Positions 25,311-34,179 are shown, numbered from the stretch's first letter. The stretch is 64,000 bases of DNA from VFMC01 sp044238435 (GCA_044238435.1 JBIIDH010000004.1:1-64000); one strand, 5' to 3'. The notes: generated by a model not told the origin, from the letters alone. Made by a program: numbers and translations.

Positions 25311-27272
25311 TCAGCGCAGCAGGTCGAAATCGGCCGGGTCGGGTGCCTTGGTGCGCTGCCAGTACTCGAGCAGCGTGAACGGCCAGTTCTGCGCGACCCG
25401 ACCCTTCGCGTTCTTGTACCAGCTGTTCACCGTGCTCCAGCCCCACGCCATGCGCTTGTTCTCGGCGTCGACCGCTTCGTTGAACCGGTCGTGCACGTCG
25501 CGCTTCACGTCGAGGGCCTTGGCCCCCTGGCCCAGCGCCATCTGCAGCAGGCCGAGGATGTAACGCACCCCGCACTCGCTGAAGTAGATGATGCTGCCGT
25601 TGATGACGATGTTGGTGTTGGGCCCGTACAGGCAGAACAGGTTGGGGAACCCGGGCACCACCACACCGAGGTAGGCGCGGGCGTCGCCGTCCCACTGCTC
25701 GTGCAGGTCGATGCCGTTGCGGCCCGTCACGCGCATCGGGGTGAGGAAGTTCGACGCCTGGTAGCCGGTGCCGTAGATGATGACGTCGGCGTCGTAGTGA
25801 CGGCCGTCGGCCATGGTGACACCGGTGGCGTCGATGTAGCCGATGGCGTCGGTGCACAACTCGACGTTGGGCCGCTTCAGCGTGGCCGCCCAGATGCCGT
25901 TGTCGCGCACGGCGCGCTTGGCCCCCGGCGGGTAGTTCGGGATCACCTTGGCCAGCAGGTCGGGCCGGTCGCCGAACTGGTCCTGGTAGTAGAGCAGCAG
26001 CATCTGCTTGCCCATCTCGCTCAACTCGCTCACCGACGAGCCATCACCCTGCCAGTCGGGGTCGACCCGCACACCCTCGAGGGCGCCGTCGCCCATCCGC
26101 CAGAAGATGGCGAACCGGGTGAGCTCGCTGTAGGTGGGCACGTGCCGGTAGAGCCACTGCAGCCCCGGCGCCACCGGATCGTGGTAGTCGGGCGTTGGCG
26201 CGATCCATGGTGGCGTGCGCTGGAACACCGTCACGCTGCCCGCCGCCGCGGCCACGTGCGGGATGAACTGCAGGGCGCTGGCGCCGGTGCCGATGACCAG
26301 CACCCGCTTACCCGTGAGGTCGACGTCGTGACGCCACTCGGCCGAGTGGAAGTACTCGCCCCGGAAGTCGGCGATGCCGTCGATGGTGGGCCACAGCGGC
26401 CGGTTCAGCTGCCCCACCGCGCTGATGACGGCGTTGGCGCGGATGGTCTGCTCGGCGCCCGAGGCGTCGGTGTAGCGCACGGTCCACAGCAGGTCGTCGT
26501 CGCTCCAGGTGGCCGACTGCACGGTGCACTGCGACCGCACGTGGGCACCGATGCCGAACGCCTCGGCGCAGTCGCGGAAATACTGCTCGAGCACCGGCTG
26601 GGGCGAGTAGTGCGAGGGCCAGTCGTGGCGCTGGGCGAAGCTGTAGCTGTAGTTGTGGTTGGGGTTGTCGACCCGGCAGCCGGGGTACGCAGCCTCGTGC
26701 CAGGTGCCACCCACCGACGGGTTCTTGTCGAGAATGGTGAAGTCGATGCCCGCTTGCTGCAGGCGGTGCGCCGACAGGATTCCCGACATGCCACCGCCGA
26801 TGATGACGACGCTGAAGTCGACGTCGGGGGCGAGCTGCTGCTTGGTCCAACCCGGGGCCCGGCGGTCTTCACCTCGGTAGGCGAGTTCCTCCTCCAGCAG
26901 CGGCAGGTACGGGGCCATGCCCTCGGTGAGGCCGACGGTGTACTCGAGGATGCGCTGCAGATCGGCGTCGGCGGGCGGCGGGGCGGGCACGCAGCCGCCG
27001 TCGCGGTACCGGCGCAGCACGTCGAACGCGAGGTCGCGCACGGCGGCCTGCTGCTCGTCGGTGAGGCCGCCCTGGGGCATCGAGATGAGCATCGGGTCGA
27101 TGCGCAGTTCGGGACGCAGCAACGACAGGTCGCCCGTGAGGTACGCCAGCGCCGGCAGCAGCGGCGGCAACTGGGCATCGGCCAGGGCGGCACGGATGGC
27201 ATCGTCGGACTCGGTGATCGGTTCGACCCCGGCGACGAAGGGACTCGGTGACGACGACACGGTGAGTGACAT
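25311..27272 (-). CDS. Baeyer-Villiger-type flavin monooxygenase, HAPMO-like
   Basis: The 653-residue enzyme inserts one oxygen atom next to a ketone using FAD and NADPH. It has FAD motif GGGMSG (159-164), the GGTWHEAAYPGCRVD stretch, the BVMO fingerprint FRGEYFHSAEW (303-313; FxGxxxHxxxW) and the second Rossmann motif GTGASA (328-333). A helical N-terminal extension of about 150 residues precedes the FAD fold, as in 4-hydroxyacetophenone monooxygenase. The ATG at 27272 is favoured over an upstream open frame. There is no Shine-Dalgarno, only a GATGAT hexamer 6 nt upstream. Confidence 0.9.
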   Translation of the reverse strand: MSLTVSSSPSPFVAGVEPITESDDAIRAALADAQLPPLLPALAYLTGDLSLLRPELRIDPMLISMPQGGLTDEQQAAVRDLAFDVLRRYRDGGCVPAPPPADADLQRILEYTVGLTEGMAPYLPLLEEELAYRGEDRRAPGWTKQQLAPDVDFSVVIIGGGMSGILSAHRLQQAGIDFTILDKNPSVGGTWHEAAYPGCRVDNPNHNYSYSFAQRHDWPSHYSPQPVLEQYFRDCAEAFGIGAHVRSQCTVQSATWSDDDLLWTVRYTDASGAEQTIRANAVISAVGQLNRPLWPTIDGIADFRGEYFHSAEWRHDVDLTGKRVLVIGTGASALQFIPHVAAAAGSVTVFQRTPPWIAPTPDYHDPVAPGLQWLYRHVPTYSELTRFAIFWRMGDGALEGVRVDPDWQGDGSSVSELSEMGKQMLLLYYQDQFGDRPDLLAKVIPNYPPGAKRAVRDNGIWAATLKRPNVELCTDAIGYIDATGVTMADGRHYDADVIIYGTGYQASNFLTPMRVTGRNGIDLHEQWDGDARAYLGVVVPGFPNLFCLYGPNTNIVINGSIIYFSECGVRYILGLLQMALGQGAKALDVKRDVHDRFNEAVDAENKRMAWGWSTVNSWYKNAKGRVAQNWPFTLLEYWQRTKAPDPADFDLLR

Positions 27273-27366
27273 GGGGGGATCATCGCCGCCGCGGCCCGGT
27301 CGGAGCGAAGCGGAGACACCGACCCGCGATGGTGCCCGCGGGCCAGCAGGGGTAGGGTCGAGCACG

Positions 27367-27786
27367 ATGGCCGACGACGGACACCAGCCCGCCACCGAGT
27401 GGCTCGACGCAGAGGAGTGCCGCACGCTGCTGGCGCTCCGCGGCATGGGTCGGGTGGCCTTCGTGGCCGATGCGTTCCCCATGATCCTGCCGGTGAACTA
27501 CACCCTCGTCGGCGACCTGCTGGTGTTCCGCACCGACCCGGGCACGAAGCTGAGCAACCTGCCGCTGGCCCCAGCGGCGTTCGAGATCGATGGCCGCGAC
27601 GACCAACGCACGGTGTGGAGCGTGGTGGTGCAGGGTCACGCCCGCGAGATCACCACGGCCCTGGGCGACCTGTACGACCGGGTGCGCGCCGCCACCATCG
27701 ACGTGGTGGCCCCCGGCGACAAGGCGCACTTGATCGGCATCGAGATCGAGCGCATCTCTGGCCGCCGCATCGCCGTCGTAGCCTGA
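27367..27786 (+). CDS. Pyridoxamine 5'-phosphate oxidase-fold (split-barrel) protein
   Basis: This 139-residue protein is a small split-barrel of the PPOX/FMN- or F420-binding class. It opens with TEWLDAEECRTLLALRGMGRVAFV, followed by PMILPVNYTLVGDLLVFRTDPGTKL, the typical cofactor-binding strand order. Such short proteins are common in actinobacteria as F420H2-dependent reductases or as FMN-binding proteins, and sequence alone does not decide. A TAGGGT box (27353-27358) lies 8 nt before the ATG. It diverges from the monooxygenase. Confidence 0.82.
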   Translation: MADDGHQPATEWLDAEECRTLLALRGMGRVAFVADAFPMILPVNYTLVGDLLVFRTDPGTKLSNLPLAPAAFEIDGRDDQRTVWSVVVQGHAREITTALGDLYDRVRAATIDVVAPGDKAHLIGIEIERISGRRIAVVA

Positions 27787-27811
27787 AACTTGTGGCTGAT
27801 ACCGTGACAGA

Positions 27812-28858
27812 ATGTCAGCCGCCACCTCGCCTACCCACCCTCTGAAGCTCGCCGGAGCGTACGGCTCGCCGTACTCGGTGAAGATGCGGGCCGTGTTGCG
27901 GTACCGGCACATCCCCTTCACCTGGGTGCTGCGCGACTCCGAACTCGACGACCTGCCACCCGTACCCGTGCGGCTCATCCCGGCCATCGCCTTCCCGGAT
28001 GCCGACGGCGAGTACCGCGAGGCGATGATCGACTCGAGCCCGCTCATCGACCGGCTCGAGCGCGAGTGGTCGGGCCGCAGCCTCACCCCCACCAGCGCCC
28101 CGATCGAGTTCCTCGACCGCCTGGTGGAGGACTACGCCGACGAGTGGGTGACCAAGGCGATGTACCACTACCGCTGGTACTACGACGAGGCCATCGACAA
28201 AGCCGGACGCCTCCTGCCGCTCGACATGAACCTGCACGTGCCCGACCGAGGCTGGGAGAAGGGCCGCCAGTTCATCACTCAGCGCCAGATCAGTCGGCGC
28301 GCCCTGGTGGGCTGCACCGACGAGAACCGCCCCGTGGTGGAGGCGTCGTACGAACGACTGCTCGACCTGCTCGACGCGCTGCTGCACGAGCAGCCATTCC
28401 TGTTCGGGCACCGGCCGGGCCGAGGCGATCTCGGTCTCTACGGGCAGTTGCGCCAACTGGTGATGTTCGACCCGGTGTCGGCGCGGGTGGCGGTCCAACG
28501 TTCGGCGCGCACGGTGAACTGGGTCGACCGGGTCGACGACCTGTCGTGGTGGCCCGTCGCCGATGAGGCGGCGGGGTGGTGCGACGGCACCACGGTGCAC
28601 TCGGCCACGCAGGCGCTGCTGGCCGAGATCGGCCGCACGTATGTGCCGTTCATGCTGGCGAACGCAACGGCCCTGCAGGCGGGTGCCGATGTGGTGGAGG
28701 TCGAGATCGACGGCCACCGGTACCGCCAGTCGCCGTTCGCCTACCAGGGCAAGTGCCTGGTGTGGCTGCGCGAGCACTACGCCGCGCTCACCACTGCCGA
28801 TCGCACCGTGGTCGACTCCTTGCTCGCCGGAACCGGATGCGAGAGTCTGTTCGCATGA
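27812..28858 (+). CDS. Glutathione S-transferase-fold protein
   Basis: The 348-residue protein has an N-terminal thioredoxin-like GST domain (KLAGAYGSPYSVKMRAVLRYRHIPF, about 11-36; substrate edge DSSPLIDRLE, 74-83), a helical GST C-domain (about 90-260) and a further C-terminal part of about 90 residues. Actinobacteria normally make mycothiol and not glutathione, so the thiol partner is unclear. A TACCGT box (27800-27805) lies exactly 6 nt before the ATG. Its stop overlaps the next gene (ATGA), so it is coupled to the DsbA-fold protein. Confidence 0.82.
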   Translation: MSAATSPTHPLKLAGAYGSPYSVKMRAVLRYRHIPFTWVLRDSELDDLPPVPVRLIPAIAFPDADGEYREAMIDSSPLIDRLEREWSGRSLTPTSAPIEFLDRLVEDYADEWVTKAMYHYRWYYDEAIDKAGRLLPLDMNLHVPDRGWEKGRQFITQRQISRRALVGCTDENRPVVEASYERLLDLLDALLHEQPFLFGHRPGRGDLGLYGQLRQLVMFDPVSARVAVQRSARTVNWVDRVDDLSWWPVADEAAGWCDGTTVHSATQALLAEIGRTYVPFMLANATALQAGADVVEVEIDGHRYRQSPFAYQGKCLVWLREHYAALTTADRTVVDSLLAGTGCESLFA

Positions 28859-29574
28859 GCAGCACACCCGTTGCCCCCGACACCGTCGACTTCCACTTCG
28901 ACGTGATGTGCCCGTACGCCTACCAGACCGCCATCTGGATGCGTGATGTGCGCGACCAACTGGGCCTCACCGTGAACTGGCGGTTCTTCAGCCTCGAAGA
29001 GGTGAACCGGGTGGAGGGCAAGAAGCACCCGTGGGAGCGCGAGTGGAGCTACGGCTGGAGCATGATGCGCATCGGCGCGCTGCTGCGCCGTACCGACATG
29101 GCCCACCTCGACGCCTGGTACGCCCGGGCTGGCAAGGCCCTGCACGAAGACGGCCACAAGCCGCACGAGCCGGCGGTGGCGCGGCATCTACTGGCCGAGA
29201 TCGGCCTCGACCCGGCGCTGGTCGACCAGGCCATCGCCGACCCCACCACCCACGACGAGGTGCGCGCCGAGCACCAGCGGGTCATCGACGCCGGCGGTTT
29301 CGGTGTGCCCACGCTGTTCTTCCCCGACGGGCAGTGCCTGTTCGGTCCGGTGCTCATCGACCCGCCCACGGGCGAGGCTGCCGTCAGGCTGTGGCACTCG
29401 GTCACCGCATGGCTCGAGTTCCCCCACCTGTTCGAACTCCAGCGACCCAAGACCCCTGCGCACGGCCGCGCCATCACGGCCGCGTTCAAGCCGTACCTCG
29501 AGGCCCGCGACTGGGTGAGCATCAACCGCGGCGAGGTCATCGGCTTCGGTTCGGCCGATCCACGCAACGCCTGA
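28855..29574 (+). CDS. DsbA-fold oxidoreductase (CPYA active site)
   Basis: The 239-residue protein begins with the thioredoxin strand VDFHFDVMCPYAYQTA, has a long helical insertion (about 45-160), and then GGFGVPTLFFPDG with the cis-proline. The active-site motif is CPYA (Cys19, Ala22), lacking the second cysteine, so disulphide exchange is unlikely. Isomerase or mycothiol-dependent roles are known for this fold. It is translated with the GST-fold gene through an ATGA overlap, which suggests a joint thiol-dependent step. There is no signal peptide. Confidence 0.82.
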   Translation: MSSTPVAPDTVDFHFDVMCPYAYQTAIWMRDVRDQLGLTVNWRFFSLEEVNRVEGKKHPWEREWSYGWSMMRIGALLRRTDMAHLDAWYARAGKALHEDGHKPHEPAVARHLLAEIGLDPALVDQAIADPTTHDEVRAEHQRVIDAGGFGVPTLFFPDGQCLFGPVLIDPPTGEAAVRLWHSVTAWLEFPHLFELQRPKTPAHGRAITAAFKPYLEARDWVSINRGEVIGFGSADPRNA

Positions 29575-29585
29575 CGCGTGACGCG
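29572..29585 (+). repeat. 7-bp tandem duplication at a stop codon
   Basis: TGACGCG occurs twice in a row. The first TGA is the stop of the DsbA-fold gene. Confidence 0.7.
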
Positions 29586-29600
29586 TGTTCTGACGGCGAG

Positions 29601-30512
29601 TCAGCGGTTCTCGAACAGGCCGTCGACCGCTGCGGCGTCGGCAGCGTCGAGTTGCCACAACTGCAGCGCTGCTTCGGGGCCTTCGCTCGCGCCGTTGCCG
29701 CGCAGGCTCGACCAACCCAGCAGTTGACGCGCCCGCTGCGGCAGCCGTGCGGCCACCTCGGGCGTGATCGAACGGGCCACGGCCTCCTCGGGGGTGAGCC
29801 ACCCGACGAGGAAGCCGATGTACAGCGCCTTGCGCCACCGGTCGGCAGTGCGGTTCCAGCCACCGCCGTGCACGAGGCTGCCGAGGTAGATGAGCGAACT
29901 GCCCGGCTGCAACTCGACGGGCCGGGCGAGTGCGGGGTCGACGGACTGGTCGAGCGGCCAGCGATGGCTGCCCGGCACCACCATCGTCGCCCCGACGTCG
30001 GCGTCGTAGTCGCCGAGCGCCGTCAGCACCGATACCTGCAGCGGGATACCCAGTGAGGCGGCGCGCGACCAGTTCACGTCGTCGCGGTGCAGTGGCTGGG
30101 CCGGGTTGCCCGGGCCGATGAAGATGGTCTCGGCCTGGCTGAGCCAGTAGTCGCCGCACGAGTCGTGCAACACCCCATCGGCGATGGCCAGCAGCGTGGG
30201 GTGCAGCAGCAGCGACTCGACGAACGCGGGGCTCTTGGCTGCCAGACCCTGGATGCGCTTGGTGTTGCCGCCGTAGAAGTCGTCGACGTGGTGCAAGAAG
30301 CCGGGGCTGCGGGCTTCGACGAACGGCGAGAGTTCGGCATCGATGGCAGCCACGGCGGCCGGGTCGACGCAGTCGAGCAGCACCACACCGCCGTCGCGCA
30401 GCAGCGTCGCGACGATCTCGTCGACCGGGGTGTCGGGCGCGCAGCGCACGAGGTCGGCGGTCGACGCCGGGGGAAGGGGGGTTGACGAGGGCAAGAGTGC
30501 CACCGTAGTCAC
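29601..30512 (-). CDS. Phytanoyl-CoA dioxygenase (PhyH) family protein
   Basis: The 303-residue Fe(II)/2-oxoglutarate dioxygenase-like protein has an iron triad HxD (His142, Asp144 in LHRDDVNW) and distal His215 (LVHGGGWN), with Arg226 placed to bind 2-oxoglutarate. The core fold is double-stranded beta-helix. Members hydroxylate varied substrates, including fatty acyl chains, ectoine and antibiotics, so no substrate is proposed. The GTG at 30512 is used. A TTG 18 nt downstream (30494), with a TACGGT box 7 nt before it, is an alternative start. It diverges from the gene at 30606. Confidence 0.82.
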   Translation of the reverse strand: MTTVALLPSSTPLPPASTADLVRCAPDTPVDEIVATLLRDGGVVLLDCVDPAAVAAIDAELSPFVEARSPGFLHHVDDFYGGNTKRIQGLAAKSPAFVESLLLHPTLLAIADGVLHDSCGDYWLSQAETIFIGPGNPAQPLHRDDVNWSRAASLGIPLQVSVLTALGDYDADVGATMVVPGSHRWPLDQSVDPALARPVELQPGSSLIYLGSLVHGGGWNRTADRWRKALYIGFLVGWLTPEEAVARSITPEVAARLPQRARQLLGWSSLRGNGASEGPEAALQLWQLDAADAAAVDGLFENR

Positions 30513-30570
30513 CCGCGTCGTTCAGCAGGCGGCGGGCCGACAGATGCCACGGCGGCCGCAGTACGAACAA

Positions 30571-30599
30571 TTGACAGTGACCATGCCACTGCCTAGCCT
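30571..30599 (+). promoter_or_regulatory. Near-consensus housekeeping promoter, leaderless
   Basis: TTGACA (30571-30576), a 17-bp spacer and TAGCCT (30594-30599) lie 6 nt before the ATG at 30606. Transcription would start on or beside the start codon. Confidence 0.75.
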
Positions 30600-30605
30600 C
30601 CACCC

Positions 30606-31373
30606 ATGGCTGATCGACGCTCCCCTGTCCCCTACGGCACCCCCAACTTCGAATGGTTCATGGCCATCGGCAGTCGCACCGACGACGGCCCGGTGCACAT
30701 GATCAACCTGATGAAGTACCACGAGCGGGCGCAGTACGCCGACGGCTCCGACGACGGCGTCAGCGGCAAGGAAGCCGACGACCGCTACGCCCCGGTCGCG
30801 GTCCTGCGCGAGATCGGCGCCCGGGTGGTGCTCCACGCCGATGTCGACAGCCAACTCGACGGCACGCCCACGTGGGACCGCATCGGCATCGTCGAGTACC
30901 CGTCGCGCGCCGAGTTCCTGGCGATGCAGCAACGCCCCGACTTCGCCAAGAAGCACGAGCACAAGGCGGCCGGCATGAAGGAGACCATCGTGATGGCCAG
31001 CCTGCCGTTGCCGCTGCCCGAGGTGCAGACGGCGGAGGTGGAACCCGACCCGGCCGACCCGCCGATGATCCTGATGCAGGTCATCCGCTATACCGGCCCC
31101 GAGGGTCGCGACGAGATGGCCCGGCACAGCGCCCTCGCTGCCGGCCCGGCGCTCGAACTGGGCATCCGCCCGCTGGCCTGGTACTCGGTCGAGGCAACCG
31201 TCGTCGGCGACGGCCGCCAGTGGGACGAGGTGCGCTTCAACTGGTACCCGCGTCGGTCGCTGTTCGACACGCTCATCGCCGACCCGCGACACGCAGAGGG
31301 TCGTGAACACCGCGCCATGGCCGTGGAGGAGTCGTTCGTTGCGCTCCTCACGCCGATGATCAATCATTTCTGA
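30606..31373 (+). CDS. DUF1330-like protein (ferredoxin-like alpha+beta fold)
   Basis: The 255-residue protein resembles DUF1330/dimeric alpha-beta barrel proteins. The clearest stretch is VHMINLMKYHERAQY (30-44) with WDRIGIVEYPSRAEFLAMQQRPDF further on. The second half repeats the plan less clearly (PPMILMQVIRYTGPEGRDEMA), suggesting an internal duplication. No catalytic residues were recognised. It is driven by the best promoter in the window and runs straight into the next gene: TGA is followed directly by ATG with no spacer. Confidence 0.65.
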   Translation: MADRRSPVPYGTPNFEWFMAIGSRTDDGPVHMINLMKYHERAQYADGSDDGVSGKEADDRYAPVAVLREIGARVVLHADVDSQLDGTPTWDRIGIVEYPSRAEFLAMQQRPDFAKKHEHKAAGMKETIVMASLPLPLPEVQTAEVEPDPADPPMILMQVIRYTGPEGRDEMARHSALAAGPALELGIRPLAWYSVEATVVGDGRQWDEVRFNWYPRRSLFDTLIADPRHAEGREHRAMAVEESFVALLTPMINHF

Positions 31374-32234
31374 ATGAGTGCTCTCAGCGCCCGCGCCTCG
31401 TTCGCCTCGCACCGCCTGATCGGTTGGGTGTTCTGGGATCCGCGCGCCATCGAACTGTACGGCGAACTGGGCGTGCCCAACGGGGCGGGGTACTACATCG
31501 CCACCCGCGCCGCACCCCTGGCACCCGCGGGCGACGAGGCGGTGATCGCCGCGTTCTACTCCATCAGCCCGGCGTTCATCCGCTTCTCATTGGGCCTCAC
31601 CCGACAGCACACCACGTTCGCCGACGCGTACCGGGTGCGCAACGAGGCTGTTGGCGAGGGACTCCGTCGGTACGTACCGCAGATCTGCACCTCACTGGCG
31701 TCGTACACGCCCCGGTTGTGGGAGGTCGTCGACGCCCTGCCCCGATCCGGTCGGGTGCTGTTCGCCGCTCACGCCGAATGGCCGCGCCACGACGACGATC
31801 CGGTGGTGTCGGCCTGGCTGGCGCTGAACTGCATCCGCGAGTGGCGCGGCGACACACACTTCGCCCTGCTCGCCGCGTCGGATGTCGACGGTGTGCAGGC
31901 CGGGCTGCTGCACGATGCGTGGATGGGCTATCCAGGTGAGTGGATCCCACGCAGCCGCGGGGCCGACGACGAGGCGGTTGCCGCCGCGATCGAGCAGCTC
32001 ACCGCGCAGGGCCTGGCCACGGATGGGCAGGTGAACGACGCGGGCATCGCATTCCGTCAACGCATCGAGGACCGCACCGACGAACTGTGCGAGCGGGCGT
32101 GGCGGCACCTCGGCGAGGCGCGCACCACCGCCCTGTGTTCGCTGATCGAGCCGGTGGGCCCGCGTCTGATGCAGCGCATCGACGACACGGCCGGGCCGAA
32201 CTGGATGCCAGCTGCCCGACCGCGTCGACGCTGA
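31374..32234 (+). CDS. SCO6745/SalK-like family protein
   Basis: The 286-residue protein matches the actinobacterial SCO6745 family by eye. Features are an opening helix, a VPNGAGYYIATRAAPLAPAGDEAVIAAFYSISPAFIRFSL block, ALNCIREWRGDTHFALLA in the middle and a winged-helix-like C-terminal half (VNDAGIAFRQRIEDRTDEL). The function of the family is unknown. It follows the DUF1330-like gene with no gap, so the pair forms one leaderless two-gene transcript. It converges on the peroxidase gene with a 4-bp gap. Confidence 0.65.
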   Translation: MSALSARASFASHRLIGWVFWDPRAIELYGELGVPNGAGYYIATRAAPLAPAGDEAVIAAFYSISPAFIRFSLGLTRQHTTFADAYRVRNEAVGEGLRRYVPQICTSLASYTPRLWEVVDALPRSGRVLFAAHAEWPRHDDDPVVSAWLALNCIREWRGDTHFALLAASDVDGVQAGLLHDAWMGYPGEWIPRSRGADDEAVAAAIEQLTAQGLATDGQVNDAGIAFRQRIEDRTDELCERAWRHLGEARTTALCSLIEPVGPRLMQRIDDTAGPNWMPAARPRRR

Positions 32235-32238
32235 GCGA

Positions 32239-32781
32239 TCAGGCGAGCGCGGCCTCGATGGCCTCGACCACCAGCGGGTCGTCGGGCGCCACCGTGGGGG
32301 CGAAACGGGCCACGACGTTGCCGTCCTTGCCGATGAGGAACTTCTCGAAGTTCCACAGGATCTCGGGGTCGTCGTTCACCGTGAGGCCATGGCCCTTCAG
32401 CGTGGCGCGGAACCCGTCGGGGTCGCCAGCGGCGCGAGGTGCGGCAGCGGTGAGCGCGGAGTAGAGCGGGTGCTTGTCGTCGCCGGCGACGCTGATCTTG
32501 CCGTGCAGCGGGAAGGTGACCGAGTAGTTGACCGAGCAGAACTCGGCGATCTCGTCGTTGGTGCCGGGCTCTTGGCCGAGGAAGTTGTTGGCGGGGAAGC
32601 CGAGCACGCTGAAGCCCCGGCCGGCGAAGCGTTCGTGCACCTGCTCGAGCCCGGCGTACTGCGGGGTGAGGCCGCACTTCGATGCGACGTTCACGACGAG
32701 CAGCACCTTGCCTGCGTGGTCGGCCAGCGAGGTGGCGTCGCCGGTGATGGTGGTGAGGGGGATCTCCTGCAATGCGGTCAT
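32239..32781 (-). CDS. Glutathione peroxidase-family thiol peroxidase (BtuE-like)
   Basis: The 180-residue protein reduces hydroperoxides, probably with thioredoxin because glutathione is rare in this lineage. The peroxidatic Cys36 is in NVASKCGLTPQY, and the tryptophan motif WNFEKF is present. Where most relatives have FPCNQF, this protein reads FPANNF (62-67). The position of the usual Cys is Ala64, and the catalytic Gln is Asn66. Cys82 (FCSVNY) is the only other cysteine. An AACCTT box lies 6 nt before the ATG. It diverges from the M20 hydrolase. Confidence 0.88.
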   Translation of the reverse strand: MTALQEIPLTTITGDATSLADHAGKVLLVVNVASKCGLTPQYAGLEQVHERFAGRGFSVLGFPANNFLGQEPGTNDEIAEFCSVNYSVTFPLHGKISVAGDDKHPLYSALTAAAPRAAGDPDGFRATLKGHGLTVNDDPEILWNFEKFLIGKDGNVVARFAPTVAPDDPLVVEAIEAALA

Positions 32782-32844
32782 GCCGCGAAGGTTCGCACAG
32801 CAGCGACCGGGGTGCCCACTCGAGACGGCACTATCGTCGCCGCC

Positions 32845-34104
32845 ATGACTGCGATCGACACCCGCTCCAGCACGTACCGCCCCGAGCAGGTGGTGGCCGA
32901 CCTGCGCGCCCTCGCCGACCGCACCGGTGGCCCCGAGGGCAGCCGTCGCCTCGCCTGGACTCCCGAGTGGCTCGAGGCACGCGCCCTGCTGCGCGAGAGC
33001 CTGGCCACGCTGCCGGTGGAGGTCGACACCGACGAGGCCGGCAACCTGTGGGCGGTGCTGCGCGGCGAGCGGCCGGAGACGCTGGTGGTGGGCTCGCACC
33101 TCGACAGCGTGCCGAAGGGTGGCTGGCTCGACGGGGCGCTGGGCGTCATGGCCGGGCTCGAACTGCTGCGCTCGCTCGCTGCCGAGGGCACGCCCCCGGT
33201 CACCGTCGCCCTGGTCGACTGGGCCGACGAGGAGGGCGCGCGGTTCAGCCGCAGCCTGTTCGGCTCGGCGGCCAGCGTGGGCACACTCGACCTCGAGGTG
33301 CTCCGCGGTCTCAGCGACAAAGAGGGCAACCGCCTGCCCGAGATCCTCGCCCAGCACGGCGTCGACATCGACCGACTCGACGGTGCCCGCACCCGGATGG
33401 CCGACGTGAAGGCCTACGTGGAGGTGCACATCGAGCAGGGCCCGATCCTCGAGTCGATGGGCAAGGGCATCTGCACCGTCACCGGCACCAAGGGCATCGA
33501 ACGCGAGCGCCTGATCTTCCGGGGCCAGGCCGCACATGCCGGCACGATGCCGATGGAGATGCGTCGCGACAGCTTCCGGGCCGCCTCGCGGTTCGCGCTC
33601 GCCATCGCCGAGATCGGCGAACGGTACGACGGCGTCACCACGGTGGGGCACGCCCAGTGCTGGCCCGGAGTCGTCACCGCGGTCGCCGGCGAGACGCGCA
33701 TCACGATGGACATGCGCCACATCGATGCCGAGGCGCTGGCAGGCATGTTCCGCGAAGCGCACGAGGCCGCCGAGGCGGCGGCTGCCGCAGAGGGCTGCTC
33801 GATCGAGTGGGAGCACATCTTCCGCATCCCACCCATGCCGTTCCACCCGCTGCTGCTCGATGCGGCGCGTGCTGCAGTGCGCGAGGTGGAGGGCCACGAT
33901 GTGGAGCTGCCCAGTGGCGCACTGCACGACGCCAGCGAGATGGCGCGTGAGGTGCCGACGGTGATGATCTTCTCGAGCAGCACCAACGGCCTCAGCCACA
34001 CCAAGGAAGAAGACACACCGGTCGACCACCTGCACATGGCCGTCGATGCCTTCGACCGCACCTGCCGTCAGGCAATGGGGCTCATCGCCTCCGGCGCGCT
34101 GTAG
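32845..34104 (+). CDS. M20-family Zn-dependent amidohydrolase (allantoate amidohydrolase / N-carbamoyl-amino-acid hydrolase)
   Basis: The 419-residue metallohydrolase shows the two-metal site: His85 and Asp96 in GSHLDSVPKGGWLDG, the DEEGARF pair (Glu129, Glu130), AAHAGTMPM in the dimerisation lid, and the C-terminal HTKEEDTP. It fits the AllC/HyuC/AtcC group that removes carbamoyl or ureido groups from amino acids or from allantoate. No purine or hydantoin genes are adjacent, so the substrate is open. A TATCGT box (32832-32837) lies 7 nt before the ATG. Confidence 0.9.
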   Translation: MTAIDTRSSTYRPEQVVADLRALADRTGGPEGSRRLAWTPEWLEARALLRESLATLPVEVDTDEAGNLWAVLRGERPETLVVGSHLDSVPKGGWLDGALGVMAGLELLRSLAAEGTPPVTVALVDWADEEGARFSRSLFGSAASVGTLDLEVLRGLSDKEGNRLPEILAQHGVDIDRLDGARTRMADVKAYVEVHIEQGPILESMGKGICTVTGTKGIERERLIFRGQAAHAGTMPMEMRRDSFRAASRFALAIAEIGERYDGVTTVGHAQCWPGVVTAVAGETRITMDMRHIDAEALAGMFREAHEAAEAAAAAEGCSIEWEHIFRIPPMPFHPLLLDAARAAVREVEGHDVELPSGALHDASEMAREVPTVMIFSSSTNGLSHTKEEDTPVDHLHMAVDAFDRTCRQAMGLIASGAL

Positions 34105-34116
34105 CCGCAGACGCCC

Positions 34117-34161
34117 CGCGATGAGCACTCTGCGCAGCAGGTGCGCACGTTGCTCATCGCG
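34117..34161. terminator. Large two-stage hairpin between convergent genes
   Basis: An 11-bp outer stem (34117-34127 with 34151-34161) and a 6-bp inner stem (TGCGCA at 34131 and 34142, loop of 5 nt) are separated by a 3x3 internal loop. It lies between the stops of the M20 hydrolase and the methyltransferase and probably terminates both transcripts. Confidence 0.5.
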
Positions 34162-34179
34162 CCCGTTGCGGGGGCAGCG

